Of a DNA stretch of 7,307 nucleotides, positions 1 to 6,376 are shown piece after piece. The translations under genes were made by a program, and so were the position numbers. The stretch spans positions 1 through 7,307 of the forward strand of contig JAKAGP010000062.1 in the NCBI GenBank assembly GCA_021825785.1. The letters are read 5' to 3'. The stretch comes from Nitrospirota bacterium (lineage in GTDB: Bacteria; Nitrospirota; Thermodesulfovibrionia; Thermodesulfovibrionales; JdFR-88). Numbering within the stretch: position 1 is the first letter of the stretch; each line of letters opens with the position of its first letter. Below the pieces are notes generated by a model. That model ran no database searches. It had not been told where the DNA came from and worked only from the letters and a program-made list of their open reading frames with translations.

Positions 1-2
1 TC

Positions 3-164
3 TATCTTAATGCGGAACTGCCTTTTGGCAACCTGGGATTTTTTGGTCGCGGCGATATTGCTGAGCTTGCCAGAAAGGCGATTAATGATCCCTGTCTCGC
101 AACTAACCCCAGAAGACCTTCGCAAAAGGACATAGAGGACATATATGAGCGGGCGCTCCGATGA
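3..164 (+). CDS. Iron-containing alcohol dehydrogenase, C-terminal fragment
   Basis: An open frame runs from the left edge to a TGA at 162-164, giving 53 codons with no start in the window. The tail reads ...FGRGDIAELARKA, then INDPCLATNPRRPS, then QKDIEDIYERALR. The pattern 'DI..LA..A..D.C..TNPR.....DI..IY..A' is the characteristic C-terminus of group III, iron-dependent alcohol dehydrogenases (the 1,3-propanediol and butanol dehydrogenase type). These are NAD(P)-dependent cytoplasmic oxidoreductases that interconvert aldehydes or ketones and alcohols. The metal-binding and nucleotide-binding parts lie outside the window, so the substrate cannot be judged. The last 20 bases overlap the start of the downstream c-di-GMP gene, so the two are probably co-transcribed and translationally coupled. 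The family call rests on recognition of the tail motif only. Confidence 0.72.
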   Translation, partial: YLNAELPFGNLGFFGRGDIAELARKAINDPCLATNPRRPSQKDIEDIYERALR

Positions 165-1962
165 CCCTGAGGACATTGATTCTCTGCGGGAAAAAATAAT
201 AGGACTGGGTGAACGGTCTTTCCGGAAAAGTTATTATCCCAGGCTCCGCCAGCAGTTCATGGACCTCCAGAGAGCGGAAGAGCTTGTCAGGGAGACTGCG
301 CGCCGGCAGGAAGCCATACTTGGCAGTATCCCGGATATGGCTTGGATGAAGGACAAGGACGGCAGATACATCGCGGCCAATGACGCATACGGTAAAGCCG
401 TTGCAATGTTACCCGGTGATATAGTTGGCAAGACGGACTTCGATATCTGGCCATCGAAACTGGCGAAAAAATTCCTTGCCGATGACAGGGAGGTCATAAA
501 CAGCGGCAAGCGAAAGGTAATAGAGGAGAGCATAAGGGACAGAAAAGGGAATATTATCTGGTTTGAAACGATAAAGACTGCCATATACAGCGAAACCGGC
601 CAGGTGGCGGGAACTACCGGGATAGCGAGGGACATAACCCATCGCAAGCAAATGGAAGAAACCATAAAATACCAGGCGCATCATGACCTGCTTACCGGGC
701 TTTGTAACAAGATGCTCTTCATGGACCACCTCAGGCTTGAGTTGGCCCAATCACGCCGCCTCTGTTCCGGGCTCGCGGTCCTGTTCCTGGACATGGACCG
801 GTTTAAAAACATAAATGACGCGCTGGGGCACACGGAGGGCGACAGGCTGCTTAAGGACGTGGCCGGACGGCTTACCGCCTGTTTGAGGGACGTAGATACG
901 ATAGCCCGTTTAGGAGGGGATGAGTTCACGATACTTGTCCCGCTCATCACCCTGCCCGCGGACGCTTTAAAAACCGCAGAGAAGATAATGAACGTTTTTA
1001 AACCCCCTTTTGTTATTGAGGCGCATGAATTGCGCGTAACGGCCAGCATCGGCATCAGCATCTACCCGGAGGACGGGGATGATGCCGAAGTGCTCCTTAA
1101 AAATGCCGATATAGCCATGTATTATGCAAAGGACCAGGGCAGGAACAATTGCCAGTTTTTCAATGCGGCCCTGAACACAAGGACCCTCGAACGCATATTG
1201 TTCGAAAACAGCCTGCGCCAGGCCGTGGAGCAGGAGGAATTGGTTGTGCACTATCAGCCCCAGGTAGATATAAAAACGCGGGAGATCGTGGGCGCGGAGG
1301 CGCTTGTGAGATGGAAGCATCCTGAATTGGGACTGCTCACCCCAGGACGGTTCATCCCCATGGCCGAAGAGATAGGGTTAATCACGCAGATAGACCAGTG
1401 GGTCATGCAGGCGGCCTGTGAGCAACTTGGGAAATGGCAAAAAGCCGGTTATCCGTTGCATTTTATGACGGTGAACCTTTCCGCCCGCCAATTCCAGCAG
1501 ATGAACCTGGCGGAAAAGGTGTTTGATATATTGAGGAAGACCGGCGTAGGCTCTGATTGCCTGGGGATAGAGATCACGGAAACCCTGGCCATGCAGGACA
1601 CTGAACTTACAGCCAGGAATTTAAGCAGCCTTGGTGGCCTTGGGGTCCGTTTCTCCATTGATGATTTCGGTACGGGGTATTCATCCCTGAGCTTCCTTAA
1701 GAAACTGCCGTTCCATAAATTAAAGATTGACAAGTCTTTTGTTCTGCACCTTCCTCGGGACCCGGATTACCAGGCGATAATCAACGCGATAATCGCAATG
1801 GCCCATATACTTAAACTGACCGTAATAGCAGAGGGTGTAGAGACGGAAGAACAGTTGACATTTCTTTTTTCGAAGGGGTGTGACGAAGTGCAGGGGGACC
1901 TCTGCGGTAAACCGGTGGATGCGGAGGAGTTCGGGAAAAAACTCGTCATGTCCGGCAAATAA
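145..1962 (+). CDS. PAS-GGDEF-EAL bifunctional diguanylate cyclase/c-di-GMP phosphodiesterase
   Basis: This 605-residue protein has no membrane segment or signal peptide, so it is probably cytoplasmic. A helical, charged N-terminus (about 1-55) precedes a PAS sensor domain (about 55-168, beginning ILGSIPDMAWMKDKDGRYIA and ending in the usual ARDITHRKQME PAC tail). The GGDEF domain spans about 175-340: metal-binding D216, intact GGDEF at 257-261, and an inhibitory I-site RxxD (R248-D251) exactly five residues upstream. The EAL domain spans about 350-600: E385-A386-L387, N444, E476 and E479 of EITET, D506-D507 of DDFGTGYSS, K527, EGVET at 563-567, and Q583. All residues normally needed for both activities are present, so it could make c-di-GMP from two GTP, hydrolyse it to pGpG, or switch between them. 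One oddity is QGDLCGKP at 583-590, where QGY is usual. The start is supported by GAGGA at 135-139, five bases before ATG. The PAS ligand is unknown. Confidence 0.93.
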   Translation: MSGRSDDPEDIDSLREKIIGLGERSFRKSYYPRLRQQFMDLQRAEELVRETARRQEAILGSIPDMAWMKDKDGRYIAANDAYGKAVAMLPGDIVGKTDFDIWPSKLAKKFLADDREVINSGKRKVIEESIRDRKGNIIWFETIKTAIYSETGQVAGTTGIARDITHRKQMEETIKYQAHHDLLTGLCNKMLFMDHLRLELAQSRRLCSGLAVLFLDMDRFKNINDALGHTEGDRLLKDVAGRLTACLRDVDTIARLGGDEFTILVPLITLPADALKTAEKIMNVFKPPFVIEAHELRVTASIGISIYPEDGDDAEVLLKNADIAMYYAKDQGRNNCQFFNAALNTRTLERILFENSLRQAVEQEELVVHYQPQVDIKTREIVGAEALVRWKHPELGLLTPGRFIPMAEEIGLITQIDQWVMQAACEQLGKWQKAGYPLHFMTVNLSARQFQQMNLAEKVFDILRKTGVGSDCLGIEITETLAMQDTELTARNLSSLGGLGVRFSIDDFGTGYSSLSFLKKLPFHKLKIDKSFVLHLPRDPDYQAIINAIIAMAHILKLTVIAEGVETEEQLTFLFSKGCDEVQGDLCGKPVDAEEFGKKLVMSGK

Positions 1963-1974
1963 AATAGCTTCCGT

Positions 1975-2003
1975 TTGCCAACATATTGCCCTTGTGCTAA
2001 CTT
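1975..2003 (+). promoter_or_regulatory. Possible sigma-70-type promoter for pyk (leaderless)
   Basis: TTGCCA (1975-1980) is followed after 17 bases by TAACTT (1998-2003). The -35 is close to TTGACA, while the -10 keeps only the T1, A2 and T6 positions of TATAAT. Transcription would begin about 7 bases later, essentially on the pyk ATG at 2010, which fits the absence of a ribosome binding site there. The hexamers are weak, and read-through from the upstream gene is an equally good explanation. Confidence 0.2.
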
Positions 2004-2009
2004 AAACTC

Positions 2010-3419
2010 ATGCGAAGGAAGGCAAAGATAATCTGCACCATCGGACCAGTCTCCATTGACCGGCGGATGATAAGCGGTCTCATAACAAGCGGCATGAACG
2101 TGGCCCGCCTAAACTTTTCCCACGGCACCCATGCGTTCCATGAAAGCGCGATAAGGACCATACGGGAGGAGGCTGAAAGGCTAAAAAAGACCGTAGCGAT
2201 CATGCAGGACCTCCAGGGCATCAAGATACGCCTTGGCACCCTCAAGGGCGGGCAAATAGAGCTGAAGAAAGGACAGGAATTAACTGTCAGGCGGGGAGGG
2301 GGTCCCGGGGACGAAAACACCATTTATATAAAATATCCACATTTGATAGAGGCCTCAGAGGAAGGTAACCGCATATTGCTGAGCGACGGGCTCATAGAGC
2401 TGCAGATAACGGAAAAGGGCACGGACTACCTTGGGACGGTCGTAAAGATGGGCGGTGTTCTAAAAGAAAAAAAAGGTGTGAACCTGCCGGGGCTCAAGCC
2501 GGTTGACACGTCATTCACCAAAAAAGACGAAGCGGACCTGCGCCTTGGCTTGAGGATGGGAGTTGATTATGTGGCGCTTTCATTTGTGCGCACCCGCAAC
2601 GATGTCCTTGCCCTGTTGGATTTTCTGAAAAAAGAGGACGCGGAGGCCCTTCCCATAATAGCCAAGATAGAGACCCCGCAGGCTATAAGGGACCTGGACG
2701 AGATATTGCCCCTGGTTGAAGGGATAATGGTGGCCAGAGGTGATCTGGGGGTTGAGATACCGCCCGAAAATGTGCCCATCGCCCAAAAATCTCTTATAGA
2801 GAAGGCTAACAAGGCAGGGAAATTCGTGATAATCGCCACGGAGATGCTTGAATCCATGACTGAACGCCCGCGCCCGACGAGGGCTGAGACCACCGACGTC
2901 TCCAACGCCATACTGGATGGGGCGGACGCGGTTATGCTCTCACAAGAGACATCAGTCGGAAAATACCCGCTTGAGACTGTGGAGATGATGGGCAGGATCA
3001 TAGAGGAAACCGAGCTGTCCTTGCCGGTAAGGAGCCGCTACCAGCAGAAAGGGACTTTTTCCGAGGCCGTTGCCCGGGCGGCCGCTGACGCGGCTCAAAG
3101 CGTAAAGGCAAAATATATCATAGCATTCACCCAGTCGGGGTCTACCGCAAGGCTTGTCTCCATGCTGCGCCCGGAAGTGGACATAATCGCCTTCAGCCCG
3201 TCGGAGCTGGTATTGCGCAGGATGGCCCTTTACTGGGGCGTGCTTGCCCGCAAGATCCGCAGAGTTGCCAGCATGGAGGAGCAGTTCAGGGAGGTTGAAA
3301 AAGCTCTCCTTTCTGAAAAGCTCGCAAAAAATGGCGATATAATCGTGATCACCGCCGGTGTACCCAACAAGCAGGGCACTACCCGCCTTATGAAACTGCA
3401 CATTATAGGCAAAGAGTAA
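2010..3419 (+). CDS. pyk: Pyruvate kinase
   Basis: A 469-residue, full-length pyruvate kinase, which transfers phosphate from phosphoenolpyruvate to ADP to give pyruvate and ATP, the last step of glycolysis, in the cytoplasm. The N-terminus KIICTIGP and ARLNFSHG (R33, N35, S37, H38) are standard. The B domain follows DLQGIKIR (67-74). The active-site segment IIAKIETPQA contains catalytic K219 and metal ligand E221, and VARGDLGVEI supplies D245. ATEMLESM, with T277, is followed by PRPTRAETTDVSNA (287-300) and AVMLSQET (307-314). The C-terminal allosteric-type domain (about 340-469) has AFTQSGSTARL and ends in GTTRLMKLH. DLQGIKIR replaces the more usual DLQGPKIR and SQET replaces SGET or SEET; neither removes a catalytic residue. 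ATG 2010 is the only possible start, because an in-frame TAA lies at 1998-2000; no Shine-Dalgarno sequence precedes it. The gene sits 47 bases after the c-di-GMP gene. Confidence 0.97.
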   Translation: MRRKAKIICTIGPVSIDRRMISGLITSGMNVARLNFSHGTHAFHESAIRTIREEAERLKKTVAIMQDLQGIKIRLGTLKGGQIELKKGQELTVRRGGGPGDENTIYIKYPHLIEASEEGNRILLSDGLIELQITEKGTDYLGTVVKMGGVLKEKKGVNLPGLKPVDTSFTKKDEADLRLGLRMGVDYVALSFVRTRNDVLALLDFLKKEDAEALPIIAKIETPQAIRDLDEILPLVEGIMVARGDLGVEIPPENVPIAQKSLIEKANKAGKFVIIATEMLESMTERPRPTRAETTDVSNAILDGADAVMLSQETSVGKYPLETVEMMGRIIEETELSLPVRSRYQQKGTFSEAVARAAADAAQSVKAKYIIAFTQSGSTARLVSMLRPEVDIIAFSPSELVLRRMALYWGVLARKIRRVASMEEQFREVEKALLSEKLAKNGDIIVITAGVPNKQGTTRLMKLHIIGKE

Positions 3420-3449
3420 CCCAGCCTTTTCCCCTTGTCACTTTTCCGT

Positions 3450-3466
3450 ACAGTGCCGGGCGCTGT
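3450..3466 (+). terminator. Weak hairpin after pyk, possible terminator
   Basis: A 7-base stem (3450-3456 ACAGTGC with 3460-3466 GCGCTGT, including one G-U pair) closes a 3-base loop, 31 bases after the pyk stop codon. It is followed by CCTTTGG rather than a clean T-run; the nearest T-run (3484-3490) is 17 bases further on. It could end or slow pyk transcription, but it is not a canonical intrinsic terminator. Confidence 0.25.
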
Positions 3467-3479
3467 CCTTTGGCCTCCA

Positions 3480-3493
3480 GTCATTTTTTTGAC
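3480..3493 (+). promoter_or_regulatory. Palindromic enhancer-like site resembling a FleQ box
   Basis: GTCATTTTTTTGAC is a GTCA/TGAC palindrome with a 6-base spacer. The Pseudomonas FleQ consensus is GTCaNTAAAtTGAC, also 4+6+4. All positions agree except the central AAA, which is TTT here. The centre lies about 97 bases upstream of the start predicted from the sigma-54 element at 3557-3572, a normal distance for a bacterial enhancer-binding protein. That the regulator is FleQ itself, rather than another enhancer-binding protein with a similar half-site, is inference. Confidence 0.4.
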
Positions 3494-3518
3494 AAACCCG
3501 CCATTCTGAAACCAGCCC

Positions 3519-3540
3519 TTTTTAAACTTATTCTTAAAAA
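3519..3540. repeat. AT-rich inverted repeat upstream of fliL
   Basis: TTTTTAA (3519-3525) and TTAAAAA (3534-3540) are perfect 7-base inverted arms around an 8-base spacer. The stem has no G or C, so it would make a poor terminator. It could be a bendable AT tract or an operator inside the sigma-54 control region. Confidence 0.35.
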
Positions 3541-3551
3541 ACAATTACTTA
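3539..3551 (+). promoter_or_regulatory. Near-consensus IHF-type DNA-bending site
   Basis: AAACAATTACTTA matches the IHF consensus WATCARNNNNTTR at every specified position except one (A instead of T at position 3). An AT-rich tract lies immediately 5', as is common for IHF sites. It sits between the palindrome at 3480-3493 and the -24/-12 element, exactly where IHF bends DNA at sigma-54 promoters. The consensus is degenerate, so position is the main support. Confidence 0.33.
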
Positions 3552-3556
3552 TCCTC

Positions 3557-3572
3557 TGGCATGGTATTTGTT
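3557..3572 (+). promoter_or_regulatory. Sigma-54 (-24/-12) promoter of the flagellar operon
   Basis: TGGCATGGTATTTGTT closely matches the sigma-54 consensus TGGCAC-N5-TTGCW: TGGCAT, five bases, then TTGTT. The GG at 3558-3559 and the G at 3570 are separated by the obligatory 10 bases. Two positions deviate (C to T at the end of the -24 block, and GT in place of GC at -12). The predicted start is near 3583, giving a 5' leader of about 45 bases before fliL. Sigma-54 control of flagellar hook-basal-body genes is well known in several lineages. Confidence 0.72.
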
Positions 3573-3609
3573 TATTATCCTCCTGAAGCTGGTTGAAAAA
3601 TAGATCAAC

Positions 3610-3627
3610 GGAGGATGTCAAAAAAAA
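3610..3627 (+). promoter_or_regulatory. fliL ribosome binding site with A-tract spacer
   Basis: GGAGGA (3610-3615) is a strong Shine-Dalgarno sequence, but 12 bases separate it from ATG 3628, longer than the usual 5-9. The spacer ends in an A-run that continues into the start codon (nine A, 3620-3628). An in-frame TAG at 3601-3603 makes ATG 3628 the only start for this frame. Confidence 0.7.
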
Positions 3628-4110
3628 ATGCCGGACGAATTAAAGAGCGAAGTCAACGGCGATTCCGAAAAATCCGGAAAAAAGAAATTTCCTCTTAAAA
3701 TGGCTCTGATAGGCGTGATATTGATAGGGATCATAGGGGGCGGCGGGCTGTACATTTTTAAAGGGGGCAAAAGCAGCTCCTCTCCGGCGGTTGCAGCAAA
3801 AAAGACTGATTCCGTCAGCGTCCTTGTCGCCATGGATCCTTTCATCCTCAATCTGGCCGACCCAGGCAGGTTTTTAAAGATGACACTGCAGTTTGAAGTG
3901 ACAAATGCCGCGGGCGGGCAGCTTGTGGCCATGAAAAAGCCCCAGCTCAGGGATGCCATAATTACCCTTTTGGGCAGCAAGACAGTCGACGATATTACCT
4001 CTGCTGACGGAAAGATGCAGCTTAAGGACGAGATGATCCTCAGGGCCAACCAGGCGCTGGGCCAGCCCGTGGTGAAGAACGTTTACTTTACGGAATTTGT
4101 GATGCAATGA
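3628..4110 (+). CDS. fliL: Flagellar basal body-associated protein FliL
   Basis: A 160-residue, single-pass inner-membrane protein that surrounds and stabilises the motor's stator units. A short, lysine-rich cytoplasmic N-terminus (1-24, ending GKKKFPLK) precedes one transmembrane helix (about 25-44, MALIGVILIGIIGGGGLYIF), a low-complexity linker (46-60, GGKSSSSPAVAAKK) and the periplasmic domain. Family hallmarks are PFILNLADPGRFLKMTLQFE (71-90), RDAIITLLGSKTVDDI (108-123) and the C-terminal VYFTEFVMQ. Length is normal for the family. It is the first gene of the operon, and its stop overlaps the fliM start in ATGA (4107-4110). Translation begins at ATG 3628 behind GGAGGA at an extended 12-base spacing. 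Confidence 0.95.
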   Translation: MPDELKSEVNGDSEKSGKKKFPLKMALIGVILIGIIGGGGLYIFKGGKSSSSPAVAAKKTDSVSVLVAMDPFILNLADPGRFLKMTLQFEVTNAAGGQLVAMKKPQLRDAIITLLGSKTVDDITSADGKMQLKDEMILRANQALGQPVVKNVYFTEFVMQ

Positions 4111-5099
4111 GCGACATACTTTCACAGGATGAAGTCGATGCCCTTTTAAAGGGCGTAGACGCTGGCGAGATAGAAACAGAGGTAGGAGAGCACCATGTCA
4201 CCGGTGCCCGCTCTTATGATTTTGCCAGCCAGGAGAGGATAATCCGCGGACGCATGCCCGGTCTGGAGATAGTGAACGAACGGTTTTCAAGGCAGTTCAG
4301 GAACTCGCTTTCCAATCTCATCATGCGGTTCGTGGACATAAGCGTAAACAGCATGCAGATCGTGAAGTTTGGCGAGTTCATGAAGAGCATCCCTTTCCCG
4401 TCAAACATAAACGTATTCAAGATGAACCCGCTTAAGGGCTATGCGCTTGCCGTGATGGAGGCGCCTCTCGTCTTTGGTCTTGTGGAGTTCTTCTTTGGAG
4501 GCAAGAGCACTCCCTATGTGAAGTCTGAAGGGAGGTCCTTTACCTCGATAGAGAACATGGTCATAAAGAAGATAATCAACATTGCTCTTGCGGACATCGG
4601 GGAGGCGTGGTCCATTATCCTCAAGGCCAGCCCGGAGTATGTCTTTTCGGAGATGAACCCGCAATTTGTCACCATTGCTTCTCCAAGCGAGATAGTGATC
4701 AAGGTGGAGATCAATGTGGAGGTCGAGGATTTCACCGGGAAACTCTTCCTTGCTTTCCCGTATTCGATGATAGAGCCGGTGAAGGACAAGCTGAATTCCG
4801 GCATACAGGGCGAAAAGTTTGACATAGACGCCAGGTGGGTGACGAAGCTCAAGGAGACTCTGGCTGATTCGAGAGTGTTCGTATCGGCCGAGCTTGGCAG
4901 GGCCCAACTCACCTTTGGGGAGATACTGGACCTTGGTGTTGGCAGCGTAATAAAAATAGGCAAATCGGTTGAAGACGAGATGGATGTCCGGGTGCAGGGC
5001 ATCCGCAAATTTATGGGCCGTCCCGGCCAGTGCAGGGGCAACCAGGCAGTTAAGGTGACAAGGGTAATCGAGCCCAAGCCAAAAGAGGAGAGCCTTTAA
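4107..5099 (+). CDS. fliM: Flagellar motor switch protein FliM
   Basis: This 330-residue protein forms the C-ring with FliG and FliN and sets the direction of motor rotation. The N-terminal peptide [12 protein letters not shown] (5-16) is the segment that binds phosphorylated CheY, so a chemotaxis response is expected. [20 protein letters not shown] (37-56) opens the CheC-like middle domain, which contains FFFGGKS (128-134) in place of the common GGxG. The C-terminal SpoA domain (about 240-320) includes [20 protein letters not shown] and the later [12 protein letters not shown]. Its start overlaps the fliL stop (ATGA), and only a weak ACGGAA (4090-4095) lies upstream, which suggests translational coupling. 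Length and domain order are typical. Confidence 0.97.
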   Translation: MSDILSQDEVDALLKGVDAGEIETEVGEHHVTGARSYDFASQERIIRGRMPGLEIVNERFSRQFRNSLSNLIMRFVDISVNSMQIVKFGEFMKSIPFPSNINVFKMNPLKGYALAVMEAPLVFGLVEFFFGGKSTPYVKSEGRSFTSIENMVIKKIINIALADIGEAWSIILKASPEYVFSEMNPQFVTIASPSEIVIKVEINVEVEDFTGKLFLAFPYSMIEPVKDKLNSGIQGEKFDIDARWVTKLKETLADSRVFVSAELGRAQLTFGEILDLGVGSVIKIGKSVEDEMDVRVQGIRKFMGRPGQCRGNQAVKVTRVIEPKPKEESL

Positions 5100-5100
5100 A

Positions 5101-5442
5101 ATGAGCGAAGAAAGCAAGTTGAAGGAGCTGAATGGGGATGAGGCCGTCCCGCAGGAACCAGAAAAAGGCCAGTCCGGAAAAGACAAAGACATAGATTTTC
5201 TGCTGGACATACCGCTGGAGGTTACGGTGGAGCTTGGCAACACGAGGATGCTGATAAGGGATCTGCTTCAGCTGGGGCAGGGGTCTGTAGTGGAGCTGGA
5301 CAAACTGGCCGGCGAGCCGCTGGAGGTGCTTGTGAACGGCAAGCTGGTGGCCAGGGGAGAGGTCGTTGTGATCAACGAGAAATTCGGCGTCCGCCTTACA
5401 GACATCATAAGCCCCGTCGAGAGGATAAGGAACCTCAGATGA
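5101..5442 (+). CDS. fliN: Flagellar motor switch protein FliN
   Basis: A 113-residue protein with a charged, probably disordered N-terminus (1-30) and a single SpoA domain (about 31-113). Hallmarks are [15 protein letters not shown] (32-46), [20 protein letters not shown] (53-72), [14 protein letters not shown] (77-90) and FGVRLTDI (95-102). FliN forms the lower rim of the C-ring with FliM and docks the FliH/FliI export ATPase complex. The start is one base after the fliM stop and follows GAGGAG (5085-5090) at 10 bases. The stop overlaps fliO in ATGA (5439-5442). Homology to the FliM C-terminus is normal for the family. Confidence 0.96.
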   Translation: MSEESKLKELNGDEAVPQEPEKGQSGKDKDIDFLLDIPLEVTVELGNTRMLIRDLLQLGQGSVVELDKLAGEPLEVLVNGKLVARGEVVVINEKFGVRLTDIISPVERIRNLR

Positions 5443-5726
5443 TACTGACTTACTTAAGGATGTTTGCCGCGCTGGGCCTGGTCATAGGGCTCATATATGC
5501 GGCGGCCGCATTCGTAAGAAAGCGCCAGGGCAAGCCCGGCATCCTCAGCATGCTGGCGTACCAGGGGTTCGGGCCAAAAAAGGGGATCGCCCTTATGAGG
5601 CTCGGAAACGATGTGCTCCTGGTGGGCGTTACTCCTACGGAACTTAAGCTCATGAAGATATATTCCAGCCATGAACTGGAGCTTGAGACATCAAAAAACC
5701 TGCTGAAGAAGGACGGCGCCCTATGA
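5439..5726 (+). CDS. fliO: Flagellar biosynthetic protein FliO
   Basis: A short (95-residue) membrane protein that helps assemble or stabilise the FliP ring of the flagellar export gate. One transmembrane helix (about 4-26, [19 protein letters not shown]) is followed by basic RKRQGK, placing the remainder in the cytoplasm. The cytoplasmic part has the family pattern [20 protein letters not shown] (43-62) followed by [10 protein letters not shown]. FliO is poorly conserved and often longer; here it has only the helix and the small core domain. AAGGA (5427-5431) lies 7 bases before ATG. The gene overlaps both neighbours by 4 bases. Its position between fliN and fliP secures the call. Confidence 0.9.
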   Translation: MILTYLRMFAALGLVIGLIYAAAAFVRKRQGKPGILSMLAYQGFGPKKGIALMRLGNDVLLVGVTPTELKLMKIYSSHELELETSKNLLKKDGAL

Positions 5727-6376
5727 GCTTCGGTTCGCCAAACTCGCTGGTAGGGGTCTTTTTCCTTATAAGTTTCCTTTCCGTTCTGCCTGCCATATTG
5801 ATAATGTTCACCTCGTTTACGAGGATAGTGATAGTGCTGTCATTCATGCGCCAGGCCATCGGCGGCCAGCAGATACCGCCGAACACGGTGATAATCGGCC
5901 TTTCCATCTTCCTTACTCTCTTCATAATGTCGCCCACTTTGAATACGATAACAAAGGACGCCTTGAACCCGTACATCGCAAAGCAGATACCGATGCAGGT
6001 GGCCTTTGACAGGGCCGCTCCGCCCATAAAGACCTTCATGCTGAAACAGACCAGGCAGAAGGACCTGGCGCTGTTCGTTAAGATAGGCAGGGAGGACCAT
6101 TTTGACGGGCTTGACACAACGAACCCGCAGGCCCTGCCGCTAAGGGTAATAGTACCGGCGTTCGTGATAAGCGAGCTTAAAACCGCCTTTGAGATAGGGT
6201 TTCTTATATACCTGCCTTTCCTGGTTATAGACATGATAGTCTCCAGTATCCTGCTTTCCATGGGGATGATGATGCTGCCCCCGGCGCTCATATCCCTGCC
6301 GTTCAAACTGCTGCTGTTCGTGCTTGTGGACGGATGGAACCTGGTTACGGGATCGATAATAAGGAGTTTCCATTGA
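5723..6376 (+). CDS. fliP: Flagellar export gate protein FliP
   Basis: A 217-residue polytopic protein; five copies form the core of the flagellar type III export gate with FliQ and FliR. The first hydrophobic helix (about 10-30) runs directly into TSFTRIVIVLSFMRQAIGGQ (30-49), the family signature, followed by PPNTVIIGLSIFLTLFIMSP (52-71). A soluble loop (about 75-140) precedes VPAFVISELKTAFEIGFLIY (144-163) and the terminal helices. MMM at 182-184 (in GMMMLPP) corresponds to the conserved methionine cluster that seals the pore in the Salmonella homologue. The protein lacks the extra N-terminal signal peptide of enteric FliP and is about 30 residues shorter. AAGGA (5709-5713) precedes ATG by 9 bases. 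Confidence 0.97.
   Translation: MSFGSPNSLVGVFFLISFLSVLPAILIMFTSFTRIVIVLSFMRQAIGGQQIPPNTVIIGLSIFLTLFIMSPTLNTITKDALNPYIAKQIPMQVAFDRAAPPIKTFMLKQTRQKDLALFVKIGREDHFDGLDTTNPQALPLRVIVPAFVISELKTAFEIGFLIYLPFLVIDMIVSSILLSMGMMMLPPALISLPFKLLLFVLVDGWNLVTGSIIRSFH
6361..6366 (+). promoter_or_regulatory. Ribosome binding site that fixes fliQ at TTG 6373
   Basis: AAGGAG lies at the end of fliP, six bases before TTG 6373. No comparable sequence sits correctly ahead of the upstream in-frame ATG at 6334. Confidence 0.75.

Noticed and set aside
2208..2234. Non-consensus DLQGIKIR in pyruvate kinase as a sign of an inactive enzyme.
   Set aside because: The catalytic lysine, metal ligands and substrate threonine are all present elsewhere, and DLQG-type variants occur in ordinary bacterial pyruvate kinases.
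3480..3494. GTCA-T-run-TGAC as a terminator hairpin after pyk.
   Set aside because: A 4-base stem with a T loop is far too weak to terminate transcription. The arms and spacing fit a protein-binding palindrome better.
3615..3630. Alternative ATG at 3615 just before fliL.
   Set aside because: It is in a different frame from FliL, abuts the GGAGG so closely that no ribosome spacing is possible, and its frame ends after about 26 codons.
4401..5243. 280-codon open frame on the minus strand opposite fliM and fliN.
   Set aside because: It lies antisense to two unmistakable flagellar genes and its translation shows no recognisable family pattern; it is a by-product of their codon usage. The other long minus-strand frames opposite the c-di-GMP gene, pyk and fliP are the same kind of shadow.
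5723..5790. FliP truncated at the N-terminus because it lacks a signal peptide.
   Set aside because: FliP proteins without the extra leader are common outside enteric bacteria, the start has a good ribosome binding site, and all core motifs are intact.
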